From: Mesorhizobium sp. M7A.F.Ca.US.008.03.1.1
GTDB taxonomy: Bacteria > Pseudomonadota > Alphaproteobacteria > Rhizobiales > Rhizobiaceae
Direction: 5' to 3'
Length of the DNA stretch: 64,000 nucleotides
Assembly: GCF_003997495.1 (NCBI RefSeq)
Contig: NZ_RZRU01000002.1
Location: 248,001-312,000 of the forward strand
The notes under the pieces are model-generated. The model worked only from the letters and a program-made list of their open reading frames with translations. It was not told where the DNA came from and did not search any database. Numbering within the stretch: position 1 is the first letter of the stretch; each line of letters begins with the position of its first letter. Positions 1-8,030 of this stretch are shown here, piece by piece. The position numbers were made by a program, and so were the translations under genes.

Positions 1-93
1 CTCGCAATGATCTTTTCGCCAATGATGAACGACCCACTTCCTCAGAACCCCCTCTGGTTCTGCAATCGAACGATCAAGCATTGTTTGACTCAT
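1..93 (-). CDS. N-terminus of an unrecognised protein, truncated by the window edge
   Basis: An ATG on the minus strand at 93 opens a frame of 31 codons that stays open to the left edge. A purine-rich AAGGG stretch lies a few bases upstream. The visible residues include several His, Trp and Lys and no recognisable motif. The DNA is AT-rich like the divergent gene at 357. Only the first 31 residues can be read, so this may be chance. Confidence 0.35.
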   Translation of the reverse strand, partial: MSQTMLDRSIAEPEGVLRKWVVHHWRKDHCE

Positions 94-356
94 ATTCCCT
101 TAGTCCACCACGAATAGAAGTGAGTGGCAGGCAGGGACGCCGCCGGTAAAGCCGAACCGACAGATTGAATATACAAAGAGGCGCGAAGCTGCATTATAGG
201 AAGGTGGCCAAAATCGACGTTCGGGAGTCTGGCTTGGGCCACCGGATAGAACGAAGGCCATTCATCATTCGATAATCACTGGATAAATATTAATTTAGTT
301 TGACAAGAAGCCGATGTTAAGTTCACTTTTTCACTTTGTTATTCATTGAGGTATGC

Positions 357-1022
357 ATGTCAGTTCTGGACATTCCGCTCCGCAAAATTCTACAATTATT
401 TTATGCGCCGCCACCGCTACGGCGTTCAATTTTGAAAGAGGACATTAGACTTGACCGCAGAAAGGAAAAAGGAGGAAGTAGAAGCAAAGGCGGCGACTTT
501 TACCTACCTTTTTGGTCCGATGTAAAGAAGCACATTGTGGGGGACGCTGATCTTTCGGAAATGACCGACGACCGCATCCGATCAAATAGGAATTTTACGC
601 GACTATACCCGCTCTTGAAAGACGGAGTAATCGACTTGCTTAGCGCGAAGCTGCGCTGGTCGAATGAACCCGTTGAAATAGTACCTAAGAGCGTCCACGG
701 GAACCTCCAATTTGGGGACATAGGGGGTATCGTTCGTATACGCGACGCCCTGCATGCCCGCGTGAGAGGAGAATATACGCGTGTTGTATACCCTTATTTC
801 AGCGAGGAGCCCGCGCTCCCTGAGGAGGGCGGTAGGTTGGGCTTGTGGGCGATGCAGCAAGCTCTAGCCGAACCTGACCCAAATGACATGCGCGTTATCG
901 ACATTCTTCGTCGGACGTTCTTCTCGCCGCAAACAACTCCATTAAGGGGGAATGAGGGGATAGTGTTCCGAGAAAATTACATTTCAATAATCACCGAATG
1001 GGAGCGCCTGAAGATCGATTAA
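357..1022 (+). CDS. unrecognised 221-residue protein in AT-rich DNA
   Basis: A complete frame with no family I recognise. A TTG 21 bases upstream (336) also opens the frame, but the ATG at 357 has GAGG five bases in front of it and is the better start. The protein is basic near the N-terminus (Arg/Lys-rich, residues about 20-45), has no signal peptide or membrane segment, and is otherwise a mixed soluble sequence. Base composition and codon use are visibly more AT-rich than the genes from 2 kb onward, which suggests recent transfer. A TTGACA hexamer at 299-304 could be its -35 element. Possible partners lie off the left edge, so no function can be inferred. Confidence 0.68.
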   Translation: MSVLDIPLRKILQLFYAPPPLRRSILKEDIRLDRRKEKGGSRSKGGDFYLPFWSDVKKHIVGDADLSEMTDDRIRSNRNFTRLYPLLKDGVIDLLSAKLRWSNEPVEIVPKSVHGNLQFGDIGGIVRIRDALHARVRGEYTRVVYPYFSEEPALPEEGGRLGLWAMQQALAEPDPNDMRVIDILRRTFFSPQTTPLRGNEGIVFRENYISIITEWERLKID

Positions 1023-1177
1023 CACGTTGCCACGGTTCGCATCTATGAACGGCAAAAAGCCGACCTGTACGGCAGAAACGGGCGCATGTGCTGCCTTTGT
1101 ACTTAGTGGAATTAAGGCCAAACCGGTCACGGGGGGCGTGCGATGTATGTCTTCGCAGCCGCCAGCCCCTCGCCCCC

Positions 1178-1327
1178 TCAATGCCGTTTAAAATACTGCA
1201 CCTCCTTCTCGTGCTTCTCCGCCGCCTCGCGCGTGTCGAACGTGCCCAAATTCCGCCTTTTCCCGGTCTTCTCGTCCTTCTTGCGCGAATACAGCCGGTA
1301 TTTGCCGTCCTTGAGTTTCCGGATCAT
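1178..1327 (-). CDS. 49-residue basic protein of a small rhizobial family
   Basis: The frame runs from ATG at 1327 to TGA at 1178 and encodes 49 residues that begin MIRKLKDGKYRLYSRKKD and end in QYFKRH. It has AGGGAG seven bases upstream. The sequence is very rich in Lys/Arg with Tyr-Arg repeats. Short proteins starting with a RKLKxGxYRLYSRKKD pattern are, from memory, frequent in Rhizobiales, with no known function. The start codon overlaps a TGA in the frame where a DUF2934 gene would end, as if the two once formed a translationally coupled pair. The intact DUF2934 partner now lies 0.8 kb away in a second copy of the module. Confidence 0.75.
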   Translation of the reverse strand: MIRKLKDGKYRLYSRKKDEKTGKRRNLGTFDTREAAEKHEKEVQYFKRH

Positions 1328-1354
1328 CTCGCTCTCCCTGGCTAGGATTTGGCT

Positions 1355-1463
1355 CTGATCAAGGTTTGCCCTTGAGGTCCGCGGTGCGGCCCGCCTGCCG
1401 ACCAGCGCCTGCGCTCGTCGCCTGATATGCCGGCGCGCGCCGCCAGCTTCGTTTGCCGCCCAT
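1355..1463 (-). pseudogene. decayed copy of the DUF2934 gene at 2098-2445
   Basis: The stretch around 1398-1445 aligns with 2200-2245 of the intact DUF2934 gene; both encode a GISGDE segment. The flank 1461-1545, holding the start codon and upstream region, aligns with the start and upstream region of the intact gene at about 2443-2530. Most of the coding region between these blocks has been deleted, and the remaining part is frameshifted just after GISGDE. It sits directly upstream of the intact 49-residue gene on the same strand, the place expected for the first gene of a two-gene operon. Confidence 0.6.
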
Positions 1464-1572
1464 GATCATTCCTCCGGTTGCGTCAGGGATGAACGCCGTT
1501 CCAATCCGAATGATCCAAAAATTCCGTGATCGCGCGCACGAGGCGCGACTCGCACTGAGGTGGCCACCCTAC

Positions 1573-1690
1573 GGCGCCCCCTCTGGCCTGCCGGCCTTGG
1601 TCGTTCGGGAAGCCAAGCAATTGGCTTTCCGTCCGCTACGCGGACCACTTCTCAACCCCCGCAAGTGGGGAGATTGGCAGCTTTGGTGCC
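1573..1690. repeat. rhizobial intergenic palindromic repeat, degenerate
   Basis: The segment starts with a CCCCCTCTGGCCTGCCGG block and contains a C-rich/G-rich hairpin near 1657-1675 (CCCCGCAAGTGGGG). The same CCTCTGGCCTGCCGG boundary and a similar hairpin appear in the long inverted repeat at 47322-47475. This is therefore probably a worn copy of the same non-coding element. Confidence 0.45.
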
Positions 1691-1737
1691 GGCGTTTTTC
1701 TCGCAACGTTGAAAATTGGCGAAAGCACCGGCCAAAA

Positions 1738-1786
1738 CGCAAAAACCCGCCTGTGCGGCGGGTCACTGGCGCAAATCAGCACCATA
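1738..1786 (-). ncRNA. putative very short transcript ending in an intrinsic terminator
   Basis: On the minus strand a hairpin with a 7-bp stem (ACCCGCC paired with GGCGGGT, 1745-1762) is followed by TTTTTG, which looks like a Rho-independent terminator. About 25 bases upstream of it begins a good promoter (next entry). The predicted transcript is only some 45-50 nt and is mostly the terminator hairpin. It could be a small RNA, an attenuated leader, or a remnant. No tRNA-like or known RNA fold was recognised. Confidence 0.35.
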
Positions 1787-1792
1787 GCCAGA

Positions 1793-1821
1793 AATGTAGC
1801 ATAACTGCCCTCACGGGTCAA
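1793..1821 (-). promoter_or_regulatory. sigma-70-like promoter driving the short transcript
   Basis: Minus strand: TTGACC at 1816-1821 and TACATT at 1793-1798 are separated by exactly 17 bases. This is one of the clearest -35/-10 pairs in the window, and transcription would point directly into the terminator at 1738-1763. Confidence 0.45.
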
Positions 1822-2063
1822 GAAAAAATTCCTATCGACATCGACACAAGCTGCCCGCCGGACACATGCATTCCCAGGCCAGTGGCGCAATTGCAGTGGA
1901 GGCCGACATTCGAACGAAAGTAGATCCAGCTTAACGGAACATTAGTCATAGCTAATTGTTAACGTGTGCGGCAGGCGGTGCCCTCCATCGCCTGCCGAAG
2001 ATCGGCCGTCCGATCGGCCCGCGTCCTCCGCCAGAGGCGCGGGCTTTCGGGCCGGGTGACAGC

Positions 2064-2116
2064 AATCCAGCCGGTATTTCCGTCCTTCAGCTTTCGATCA
2101 TTTCGCTAGTCCCTCA
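2064..2116 (-). pseudogene. fragment of a second copy of the 49-residue gene
   Basis: The segment aligns with 1289-1340, the 5' third of the intact 49-residue gene plus its ribosome-binding region, with substitutions and a one-base deletion in the coding part. The residual ATG overlaps the TGA stop of the DUF2934 gene, which preserves the ancestral overlap of the two genes. The rest of the copy is missing. Confidence 0.5.
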
Positions 2117-2445
2117 TCGGGGTTTCGCCGCCTTTTGGCCTTGAGGCTGCGGGCAGCTTGCTCCACCGCGGCGCGGTCGTTGCCCAGGCGGTCGATCAGC
2201 GCCTGTGCCTCGTCGCCCGATATGCCGGTGCGCACCGCCAGCGCCTCGACCTCAAGCACGTCGGTGCTGGCGATCTCGCCGGTTTCAGGCAGCGCGTCGT
2301 CCGCCGTCAGCGGCAGGGCCGCCTCGCGGTCGATCTCGGCCTCGGCCTGGTGCCAGTGCCGTTCGGGGTCGCCTTGCATGCGGCCTCCCCGTTCCCAGAT
2401 CTGGTAGGCGCGCTCACGAATTCTGTCGTCCCGGTCGTCGCTCAT
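2098..2445 (-). CDS. DUF2934 domain protein
   Basis: A 115-residue acidic protein. Residues 8-32 carry the DUF2934 signature: IRERAYQIWERGG followed by a Gly-Asp-Pro stretch and HWHQAEAEI. The family is common in Rhizobiales, short and cytoplasmic, of unknown function. The C-terminal half (about 60-105) resembles a small helical domain with the GISGDEAQALIDRLG segment also seen in the decayed copy at 1355-1463. The start has AGGAGGA upstream. The stop codon overlaps the remnant start of a decayed 49-residue gene, so this was once the first gene of a two-gene unit. Confidence 0.85.
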   Translation of the reverse strand: MSDDRDDRIRERAYQIWERGGRMQGDPERHWHQAEAEIDREAALPLTADDALPETGEIASTDVLEVEALAVRTGISGDEAQALIDRLGNDRAAVEQAARSLKAKRRRNPDEGLAK

Positions 2446-2534
2446 GGTCAGTCCTCCTTCGGGTCAGGGTTGAACGCCGCGTCAATGCGAACGCTCCGGA
2501 AATCCGCGTGATCGGATCGTGCGGCGCGCGGGCT

Positions 2535-3146
2535 CTACTGGCATTGCCGTCTCGGCCCGCCGGAGTATGGCTGGTAGGAGTTGTCTTCCGGGCGATAGGA
2601 GCGGTAGCGGCTGAAGCAGGAATCGACATGGTCGGCCGAAAGTGCTTCGCCGCCATCGTCGGCAACGTAGACGCCCAGGCCGGCGCCGTTTTCGTCACCA
2701 TCACCGGCAGCCGGCTGGGCGGGCTGACCGGCGGCTTCGAGATAGGGCGAGATGCAGCGGCGCAGCTGTCCGCTGAAGGAGAGATAGCTGTTGTCGTCCG
2801 GATGGTAGGAGCGATAGCGGCTGGCGCACCAGGCGAGATGCGGAGGCGGCAATTCGGTCGCCTCGGGCGCGATGGCGCCGGTGACCGTCGGGTCGGGCGG
2901 TGTTTCCTGCGGTTTGGCGGGGATGTCGGGCGGCGCGGGCTGGGCGGCCGGCAGGCGCTCGAGCCCTTGCCCCGCTTTGTTCACCGGCAGCGCTTTTTTG
3001 GTCCACAGCTCCGCCACGCTGACAGTGGTCGCCATCGTCTGGCCCGGCGGTTTTGCGGCGAGCAGCCAGGCGGCGAAGCCCAGTCCGCTGCCGAACACCG
3101 CAAGGGTCAGCACGAAGCCGCAGACCAGTCCCAAAACCGCTTTCAC
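2535..3146 (-). CDS. BA14K-family protein with two repeats, membrane-anchored
   Basis: A 203-residue protein. Residues 4-30 form a single hydrophobic segment, either an uncleaved anchor or a signal sequence. A Pro/Ala-rich linker (about 65-100) leads to two BA14K-type repeats. Repeat one has C107, RYRSYHPDDNSY and C131; repeat two has C177, RYRSYRPEDNSY and C202. The RYRSY core flanked by cysteines is the BA14K (Brucella immunoreactive 14-kDa) hallmark. Family members are envelope proteins found through Rhizobiales. Most have one repeat, so the duplication is mildly unusual. It is transcribed away from the NRPS operon. Confidence 0.82.
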   Translation of the reverse strand: MKAVLGLVCGFVLTLAVFGSGLGFAAWLLAAKPPGQTMATTVSVAELWTKKALPVNKAGQGLERLPAAQPAPPDIPAKPQETPPDPTVTGAIAPEATELPPPHLAWCASRYRSYHPDDNSYLSFSGQLRRCISPYLEAAGQPAQPAAGDGDENGAGLGVYVADDGGEALSADHVDSCFSRYRSYRPEDNSYQPYSGGPRRQCQ

Positions 3147-3279
3147 GTCACGCTCCTTAAGTCCCTGCTCATAGAATGCGGGGCCTCAAGGCTGGTTCCA
3201 GAAAAACGCCCAAGCGCACGCGCCGGCGCTGCCGCCGAGCGCGCCCGGCAGTGCCGCCAAGGGAGGCTCAAAGAGCGCC

Positions 3280-3344
3280 CAGACACAGTTCAGAAACAAT
3301 ATTCAACAGTTCGGAAAAACTGGCGAAAAGATCGGATGGCATAA
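3280..3344. repeat. dispersed 65-bp intergenic repeat, copy 1
   Basis: The 65 bases align without gaps to 32481-32545 with 11 mismatches by my count. Both copies start CAGACACA, contain AGAAACAA and ATTCAACA, and end CATAA. Both lie between divergently transcribed genes. Neither copy has a convincing reading frame, so it is a non-coding mobile or regulatory repeat. Confidence 0.6.
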
Positions 3345-3366
3345 GCATCCCACAACAACTGGAAAA

Positions 3367-6300
3367 ATGGCCGTGCCGGGCAATGCCCGGCCTGGACGGG
3401 AAAGTATGGAAATGGATCACGGTGTCGATATCGCCGAACTGGACGCGGACCGACCGGGGCTGGAAAGCGGCCTGGCAGGTGTCGATGCGCCGGTAAAAAC
3501 GGCCCCCGCAACAGCCAGGCCCAGGCAAATCCTGACGGGCGCCGACTTTGCCCGGCAAGGCCTGCCCGGCGAGCGGCTCGACACCGTCTTCGAACAGCTC
3601 GCCGAAATGTTCGCAGCGCTGCCCGCGGTGATCTCCGACGGGCGTGTCTGGACCTATCGTGAACTGGACAGCCGGGCCAACCAGTTCGCCCGCCTGCTGG
3701 TCAAGCGCGGCGTGCGGCCGGGCGACCGCGTCGGGCTCATCCTCGACCGCTCGGCGGAGACCTATGTCGCGCTGCTCGCCGTGATGAAGGCAGGCGCTGC
3801 CTTCGTGCCGCTGGCCACCGCGTTCCCCGAGGAGCGGATGGCGCTCATCATCGAAGACGCCGGCGTCAGCCTGATCGTCACCATCGCCGCCTATGCGTCG
3901 CGCGCCGGCCAGCTGCCGGTTCCGCATCTGCTGATCGACAGCGCTGCCGCCGAAATCTCCAGACAATCCGGCGCGTCGCTGAAGCTGAATGCGAAGGCCG
4001 CTTTATCAGACGACACCTGCTACATCCTCTACACCTCGGGCACGACCGGCAAGCCCAAGGGCGTCGTCATCAAGCACCAGAGTTTTGTCAATTTCATCCG
4101 CGTCGCCGCCGCCTCCTACGGCTACCGGCCGGGCGACCGCGTCTACCAGGGCATGACCATCGCCTTCGACTTTTCCTCCGAGGAGATCTGGGTGCCGTTC
4201 GTCGCCGGCGCGACGGTGGTGCCGGCGCCGGGCCAGATGCCGCTGGTGGGCGAGGAACTGGCCGATTTCCTGCGGCTCCATGACATCACCTGCATCGCCT
4301 GCAGCCCGACGCTGCTGTCGTCGATGACGTCGGATGTGCCCAGCCTGCGCACGCTTCTGGTCGGCGGCGAGGCCTGCCCGCACAATCTGGTGGTGCGCTG
4401 GTCGAAGCCGGGGCGGCAGATCCTCAACACCTATGGCCCGACCGAGGCGACCGTCACCGCCACAATGGGCGCGCTGACGCCTGACAGTCCCGTCACCATC
4501 GGCGCGCCGCTGCCGACCTACTCGATCGTCATTCTCGACGCTTCGCTGCCGCAGCTTGCCGAGCCCGGCGAACTGGGCGAGATCGGCATTGCCGGCATCG
4601 GCCTCGCGGTCGGCTATCTCAACAGGCCGGATCTGACCGAACAGAAATTCATCGCCGATTTCGTCGGCCTGCCGAACAACCCGTCGAAGCGCATCTACCG
4701 GACGGGTGACCTTGGCCGCATCAACGACCAAAGCGAGATCGAGTATGCCGGCCGCATCGACACCCAGGTGAAGATCCGCGGCTACCGCATCGAGCTCGGC
4801 GAGATCGAGGCGGTGCTTCTCGACCAGCCCGAAATCGCGCAGGCCGCCGTTACCACCTGGGAGATCGAGCCCGGCCGCGTCGAACTCGTCGCCTATTACG
4901 CCGCGAAGGCCGGCCAGCCGGCGATCTCACGAGCTGACCTCGCCAGGACGATGAAGCGGCGCCTGCCCGATTACATGGTGCCCTCCTATCTCGAGGAACT
5001 GCCGGCCATCCCGATGACGGTTTCCAACAAGGTGGATTTGCGCCAGCTGCCGAAGCCGACAAGCGTGCGGCTTTCGGGCGATCGCGCCATGGTGGCGCCC
5101 GGCAATGACGACGAGCGTTTCCTGGCCGAAGCATTGGCCGCGGTGCTGAAATTCGACGAAGTGTCCGTCGAGGACAATTTCTTCGACGATCTCGGCGCCA
5201 ACTCCCTGCTGATGGCGCATTTCTGCGCGCGCCTGCGCACCAGGAAGGAATGGGCGACGGCCTCGATGCGCGACATCTACCTGCATCCGACCGTGGCGCG
5301 GCTCGCGCTTCATCTGGGCGTGGCGGACGAGATGACGACGGCCACCAACGAGCCCGTCCTCACCCGCCGAGCCTCGAACTTCGCCTACTGGACCTGCGGC
5401 GCCGCGCAACTGCTGTTCTACGCGCTCTACAGCTACGGCGCCCTGTGGGCGATCAACGGCGGCCTCAACTGGATGTATGACGCGCTCGACGATCCGCTGC
5501 AGCTGTATTTGCGCTGCGTGGGGCTTTCGGCCGCCGTGTTCTTCGGCATGTCGGGCTTTGCCGTCATCGCCAAATGGGTGCTGGTCGGCCGCTGGAAGGC
5601 GGAAGCGTTTCCCATCTGGGGCGTGCGCTACTTCCGCTTCTGGGTGGTCAAGACATTGATCCGCACCGCGCCCGTCGTTCTGTTCCGCGGCAGCCCGCTC
5701 TACAGCATCTACCTGCAGCTTCTCGGCACCAAGCTCGGCAAGAACGCCGTCATCGAATCGAAATCCGTGCCCGTCTGCACGGATCTCATCTCGATCGGCG
5801 CCAACACCATCCTGCGCAAGGAATCGATGATCCTCGGCTTCAGGGCGCAGTCCGGCTATATCCACACCGGGCCGCTGACCATCGGCCGCGATGCCTTCGT
5901 CGGCGTAGGCTCCACGCTCGACATCGACACCAGGATCGGCGACGGCGCGCAGCTCGGCCATTCGTCCTCGCTGCACCGCGGCCAAAGCATCCCCGACGGC
6001 GAACGCTGGCATGGGTCGCCGGCCGTGCCGACCACGGCGGATTATTGCAAGGTGCGCAATGTCGATCCGTCCAACATCCGGCGCTTCCTGTTCGAAGCGG
6101 TGCAGCTGATCGGCCTGTTTGCCATCGTCACCCCCTTGCCGCTGCTATTCCACAGCTACTGGGAAAACGTCGGCGACGACTACCAGGAGACCATCGGCGT
6201 CGTCGCGATCGGCACCACGGTCACGCTGTTCGGCTACCTGGCCGCATCCTTCCTGGCGGCGACGCTGGTGCCGCGCCTGGTCAGCCTGCTGTTGAAGCCC

Positions 6301-7530
6301 GGCCGCACCTACACGCTGTACGGCTTCCGCTACTGGCTGCAGACCGCCGCTGAATTCTCCAGCAACTCGCGCGTGCTCGGCCTGCTGGCCGGCGACAGCT
6401 CGGCCATCGTGCACTACATGCGAGCCATCGGCTGGAACCTCAACAAGGTGGTGCAGACCGGCTCCAACTTCGGCTCCAACCAGCAGCACGAAAACCCGCT
6501 TCTGTGCGAGATCGGCACCGAGACCATGGTGTCGGACGGGCTGTTCATGATCAACATGCACAAATCCGCCGCCGCCTTCAGGCTCGAGCCGACGAGGATC
6601 GGAGAGCGCAACTATCTCGGCAACAACATCTACTATCCGCCGGACGGCCGCACCGGCGACAACGTCCTGCTCGGCACCAAGGTGATGATCCCCATCGACG
6701 GGCCGCTGCGCGAGAATGTCGGGCTTCTCGGTTCGCCGACGTTTGAGATCCCGCGCATGGTGAACCGCGACAAGGAACTCATCGCCGGCATCGACGAGGA
6801 CGACCGGCGCCGGCGCATCCCTTTGAAGAACCGCCACAACCTGGTGACGATCCTGCTGTTCGTGGCCACGCAATGGGTGATGCTGTTCGCCACGCTGGCG
6901 ATCTGGGACCGGGCGCTGAACTACTACACCGAATGGGCGGAGGTTGCGCTGTTCGTCGCCGTGCTTTTGACGTCGGCGATCACCATTCCGTTCTACATCC
7001 TGGTCGAGCGGGCAAGCCTCGGTTTCGGCAGGCTGAAGCCGCAGATGACGACCATCTACGATGTCGCGTTCTGGCGCCATGAACGCCACTGGAAGCTGGC
7101 GGATTCGCCGATCGTGCGCCTGTTCGCCGGCACGCCGTTCCGGCCCATGATCCTGCGCCTGCTGGGCGTCAAGGTCGGCAGCCGTGTCTATGACGGCGGC
7201 AGCAATCTGACCGAACGCTCGCTGGTGGAGATCGGCGACGACGCCACCCTCAACGAGGGTTGCGTCATCCAGGCCCATTCGCTGGAAGAAGGTGCCTTCA
7301 AGTCCGACTTCATCCGCATCGGCAAGGGCTGCACGCTCGGACCCTCCGCCTTTGTCCATTACGGCGTCGTTATGGGTGAAGGCTCGGTGGTCGATGTCGA
7401 CTCCTTCGTCATGAAGGGCGAAGAGCTGGAGCCCAACTCCATATGGCGTGGCAACCCGGCCAAGCTGCACCGCTTCGTCGAGCCGATCACCGACGATGGC
7501 TCCAAGGTATCGGCCAGGGCATCGGCTTGA
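3367..7530 (+). CDS. Pls/PosA-family non-ribosomal peptide synthetase
   Basis: A 1387-residue single-module synthetase. An adenylation domain covers about residues 65-570, with core motifs YTSGTTGKPKG (about 222-232), NTYGPTEATVT and GRIDTQVKIRGYRIELGE. A carrier domain follows at about 580-650, with the phosphopantetheine site LGANSLL near residue 612. The C-terminal half alternates membrane segments (starting near 670, 710, 910, 955, 1160 and 1190) with three soluble repeats rich in left-handed beta-helix (hexapeptide) motifs, the last around 1290-1375. This adenylation-carrier-membrane/hexapeptide layout is the one known for epsilon-poly-lysine synthetase (Pls) and PosA, which polymerise one amino acid. 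The substrate here cannot be read. ATGs at 3406 and 3412 are alternative starts; no strong Shine-Dalgarno picks one. It is followed by a GNAT gene and its likely activating phosphopantetheinyl transferase. Confidence 0.9.
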   Translation: MAVPGNARPGRESMEMDHGVDIAELDADRPGLESGLAGVDAPVKTAPATARPRQILTGADFARQGLPGERLDTVFEQLAEMFAALPAVISDGRVWTYRELDSRANQFARLLVKRGVRPGDRVGLILDRSAETYVALLAVMKAGAAFVPLATAFPEERMALIIEDAGVSLIVTIAAYASRAGQLPVPHLLIDSAAAEISRQSGASLKLNAKAALSDDTCYILYTSGTTGKPKGVVIKHQSFVNFIRVAAASYGYRPGDRVYQGMTIAFDFSSEEIWVPFVAGATVVPAPGQMPLVGEELADFLRLHDITCIACSPTLLSSMTSDVPSLRTLLVGGEACPHNLVVRWSKPGRQILNTYGPTEATVTATMGALTPDSPVTIGAPLPTYSIVILDASLPQLAEPGELGEIGIAGIGLAVGYLNRPDLTEQKFIADFVGLPNNPSKRIYRTGDLGRINDQSEIEYAGRIDTQVKIRGYRIELGEIEAVLLDQPEIAQAAVTTWEIEPGRVELVAYYAAKAGQPAISRADLARTMKRRLPDYMVPSYLEELPAIPMTVSNKVDLRQLPKPTSVRLSGDRAMVAPGNDDERFLAEALAAVLKFDEVSVEDNFFDDLGANSLLMAHFCARLRTRKEWATASMRDIYLHPTVARLALHLGVADEMTTATNEPVLTRRASNFAYWTCGAAQLLFYALYSYGALWAINGGLNWMYDALDDPLQLYLRCVGLSAAVFFGMSGFAVIAKWVLVGRWKAEAFPIWGVRYFRFWVVKTLIRTAPVVLFRGSPLYSIYLQLLGTKLGKNAVIESKSVPVCTDLISIGANTILRKESMILGFRAQSGYIHTGPLTIGRDAFVGVGSTLDIDTRIGDGAQLGHSSSLHRGQSIPDGERWHGSPAVPTTADYCKVRNVDPSNIRRFLFEAVQLIGLFAIVTPLPLLFHSYWENVGDDYQETIGVVAIGTTVTLFGYLAASFLAATLVPRLVSLLLKPGRTYTLYGFRYWLQTAAEFSSNSRVLGLLAGDSSAIVHYMRAIGWNLNKVVQTGSNFGSNQQHENPLLCEIGTETMVSDGLFMINMHKSAAAFRLEPTRIGERNYLGNNIYYPPDGRTGDNVLLGTKVMIPIDGPLRENVGLLGSPTFEIPRMVNRDKELIAGIDEDDRRRRIPLKNRHNLVTILLFVATQWVMLFATLAIWDRALNYYTEWAEVALFVAVLLTSAITIPFYILVERASLGFGRLKPQMTTIYDVAFWRHERHWKLADSPIVRLFAGTPFRPMILRLLGVKVGSRVYDGGSNLTERSLVEIGDDATLNEGCVIQAHSLEEGAFKSDFIRIGKGCTLGPSAFVHYGVVMGEGSVVDVDSFVMKGEELEPNSIWRGNPAKLHRFVEPITDDGSKVSARASA

Positions 7531-7570
7531 AGAAGGGCGTCGGCTTGAAGAGGGGCATGGGCTTGAACAC
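7517..7570 (+). repeat. three tandem 18-bp repeats at the NRPS/GNAT junction
   Basis: Three consecutive 18-bp units of pattern GGGC(A/G)T(C/G)GGCTTGAA are present: 7517-7534, 7535-7552 and 7553-7570. The NRPS stop codon TGA (7528-7530) lies in unit one. The ribosome-binding purines (AAGAGGGG) lie across units two and three, and the GNAT start ATG (7557) is in unit three. The unit is a multiple of three, so copy-number change would keep frames intact while altering spacing. Confidence 0.8.
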
Positions 7571-8030
7571 CGGAGACATCCGTCTCGTTGCCGTGACCGA
7601 GGCCAACCGGGCCCTGGTCACGGCCCTGGAACTCGCCCCGGAGCAGATGGATTTCGTCGCCGGCAATGCGGACTCGCTGGAAGAAGCCGGGACTGACGAA
7701 GACGCGCGGCCACGCGTCGTCATGGCAGGCGATCATGTCGTCGGCTTCCTGATGTACGAGGCTCCACCGGATGACGACGAGGCGCGCATCTACCGCTTCA
7801 TGATCGACCGCGTTTTTCAAGGCAAAGGTTACGGCAAGGCCGCGTTGCGCGAAGTGCTGGGCGAAATCCAGGGGCTCAGCCACATAAGCCACGTCTCGAT
7901 CTGCTACGAACCGGAGAACGATGCGGCGCGAAACCTCTATCGCAGCGCCGGTTTCGTCGAAGAAGGGCTCGACGAGGACGGAGAGATGATAGCCCATCTC
8001 GCTTTGCCGGTCCGGGCGCACAAGCCATGA
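7557..8030 (+). CDS. GNAT-family N-acetyltransferase
   Basis: A 157-residue protein with a GNAT fold. The acetyl-CoA-binding loop QGKGYG is at 88-93 after the beta-strand RIYRFMIDRVF, and the terminal motif NDAARNLYRSAGF is at 121-133. Overall it resembles the spermine/spermidine acetyltransferase (BltD/PaiA-like) subgroup. The frame is open further upstream (to 7443) inside the NRPS gene, but the ATG at 7557 follows an AGAGGGG stretch and a normal-length domain begins there. It lies 26 bases after the NRPS stop and overlaps the next gene by 4 bases (ATGA). It could acetylate the amino-acid polymer or precursor made by the NRPS; this is inferred from position only. Confidence 0.82.
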   Translation: MGLNTGDIRLVAVTEANRALVTALELAPEQMDFVAGNADSLEEAGTDEDARPRVVMAGDHVVGFLMYEAPPDDDEARIYRFMIDRVFQGKGYGKAALREVLGEIQGLSHISHVSICYEPENDAARNLYRSAGFVEEGLDEDGEMIAHLALPVRAHKP

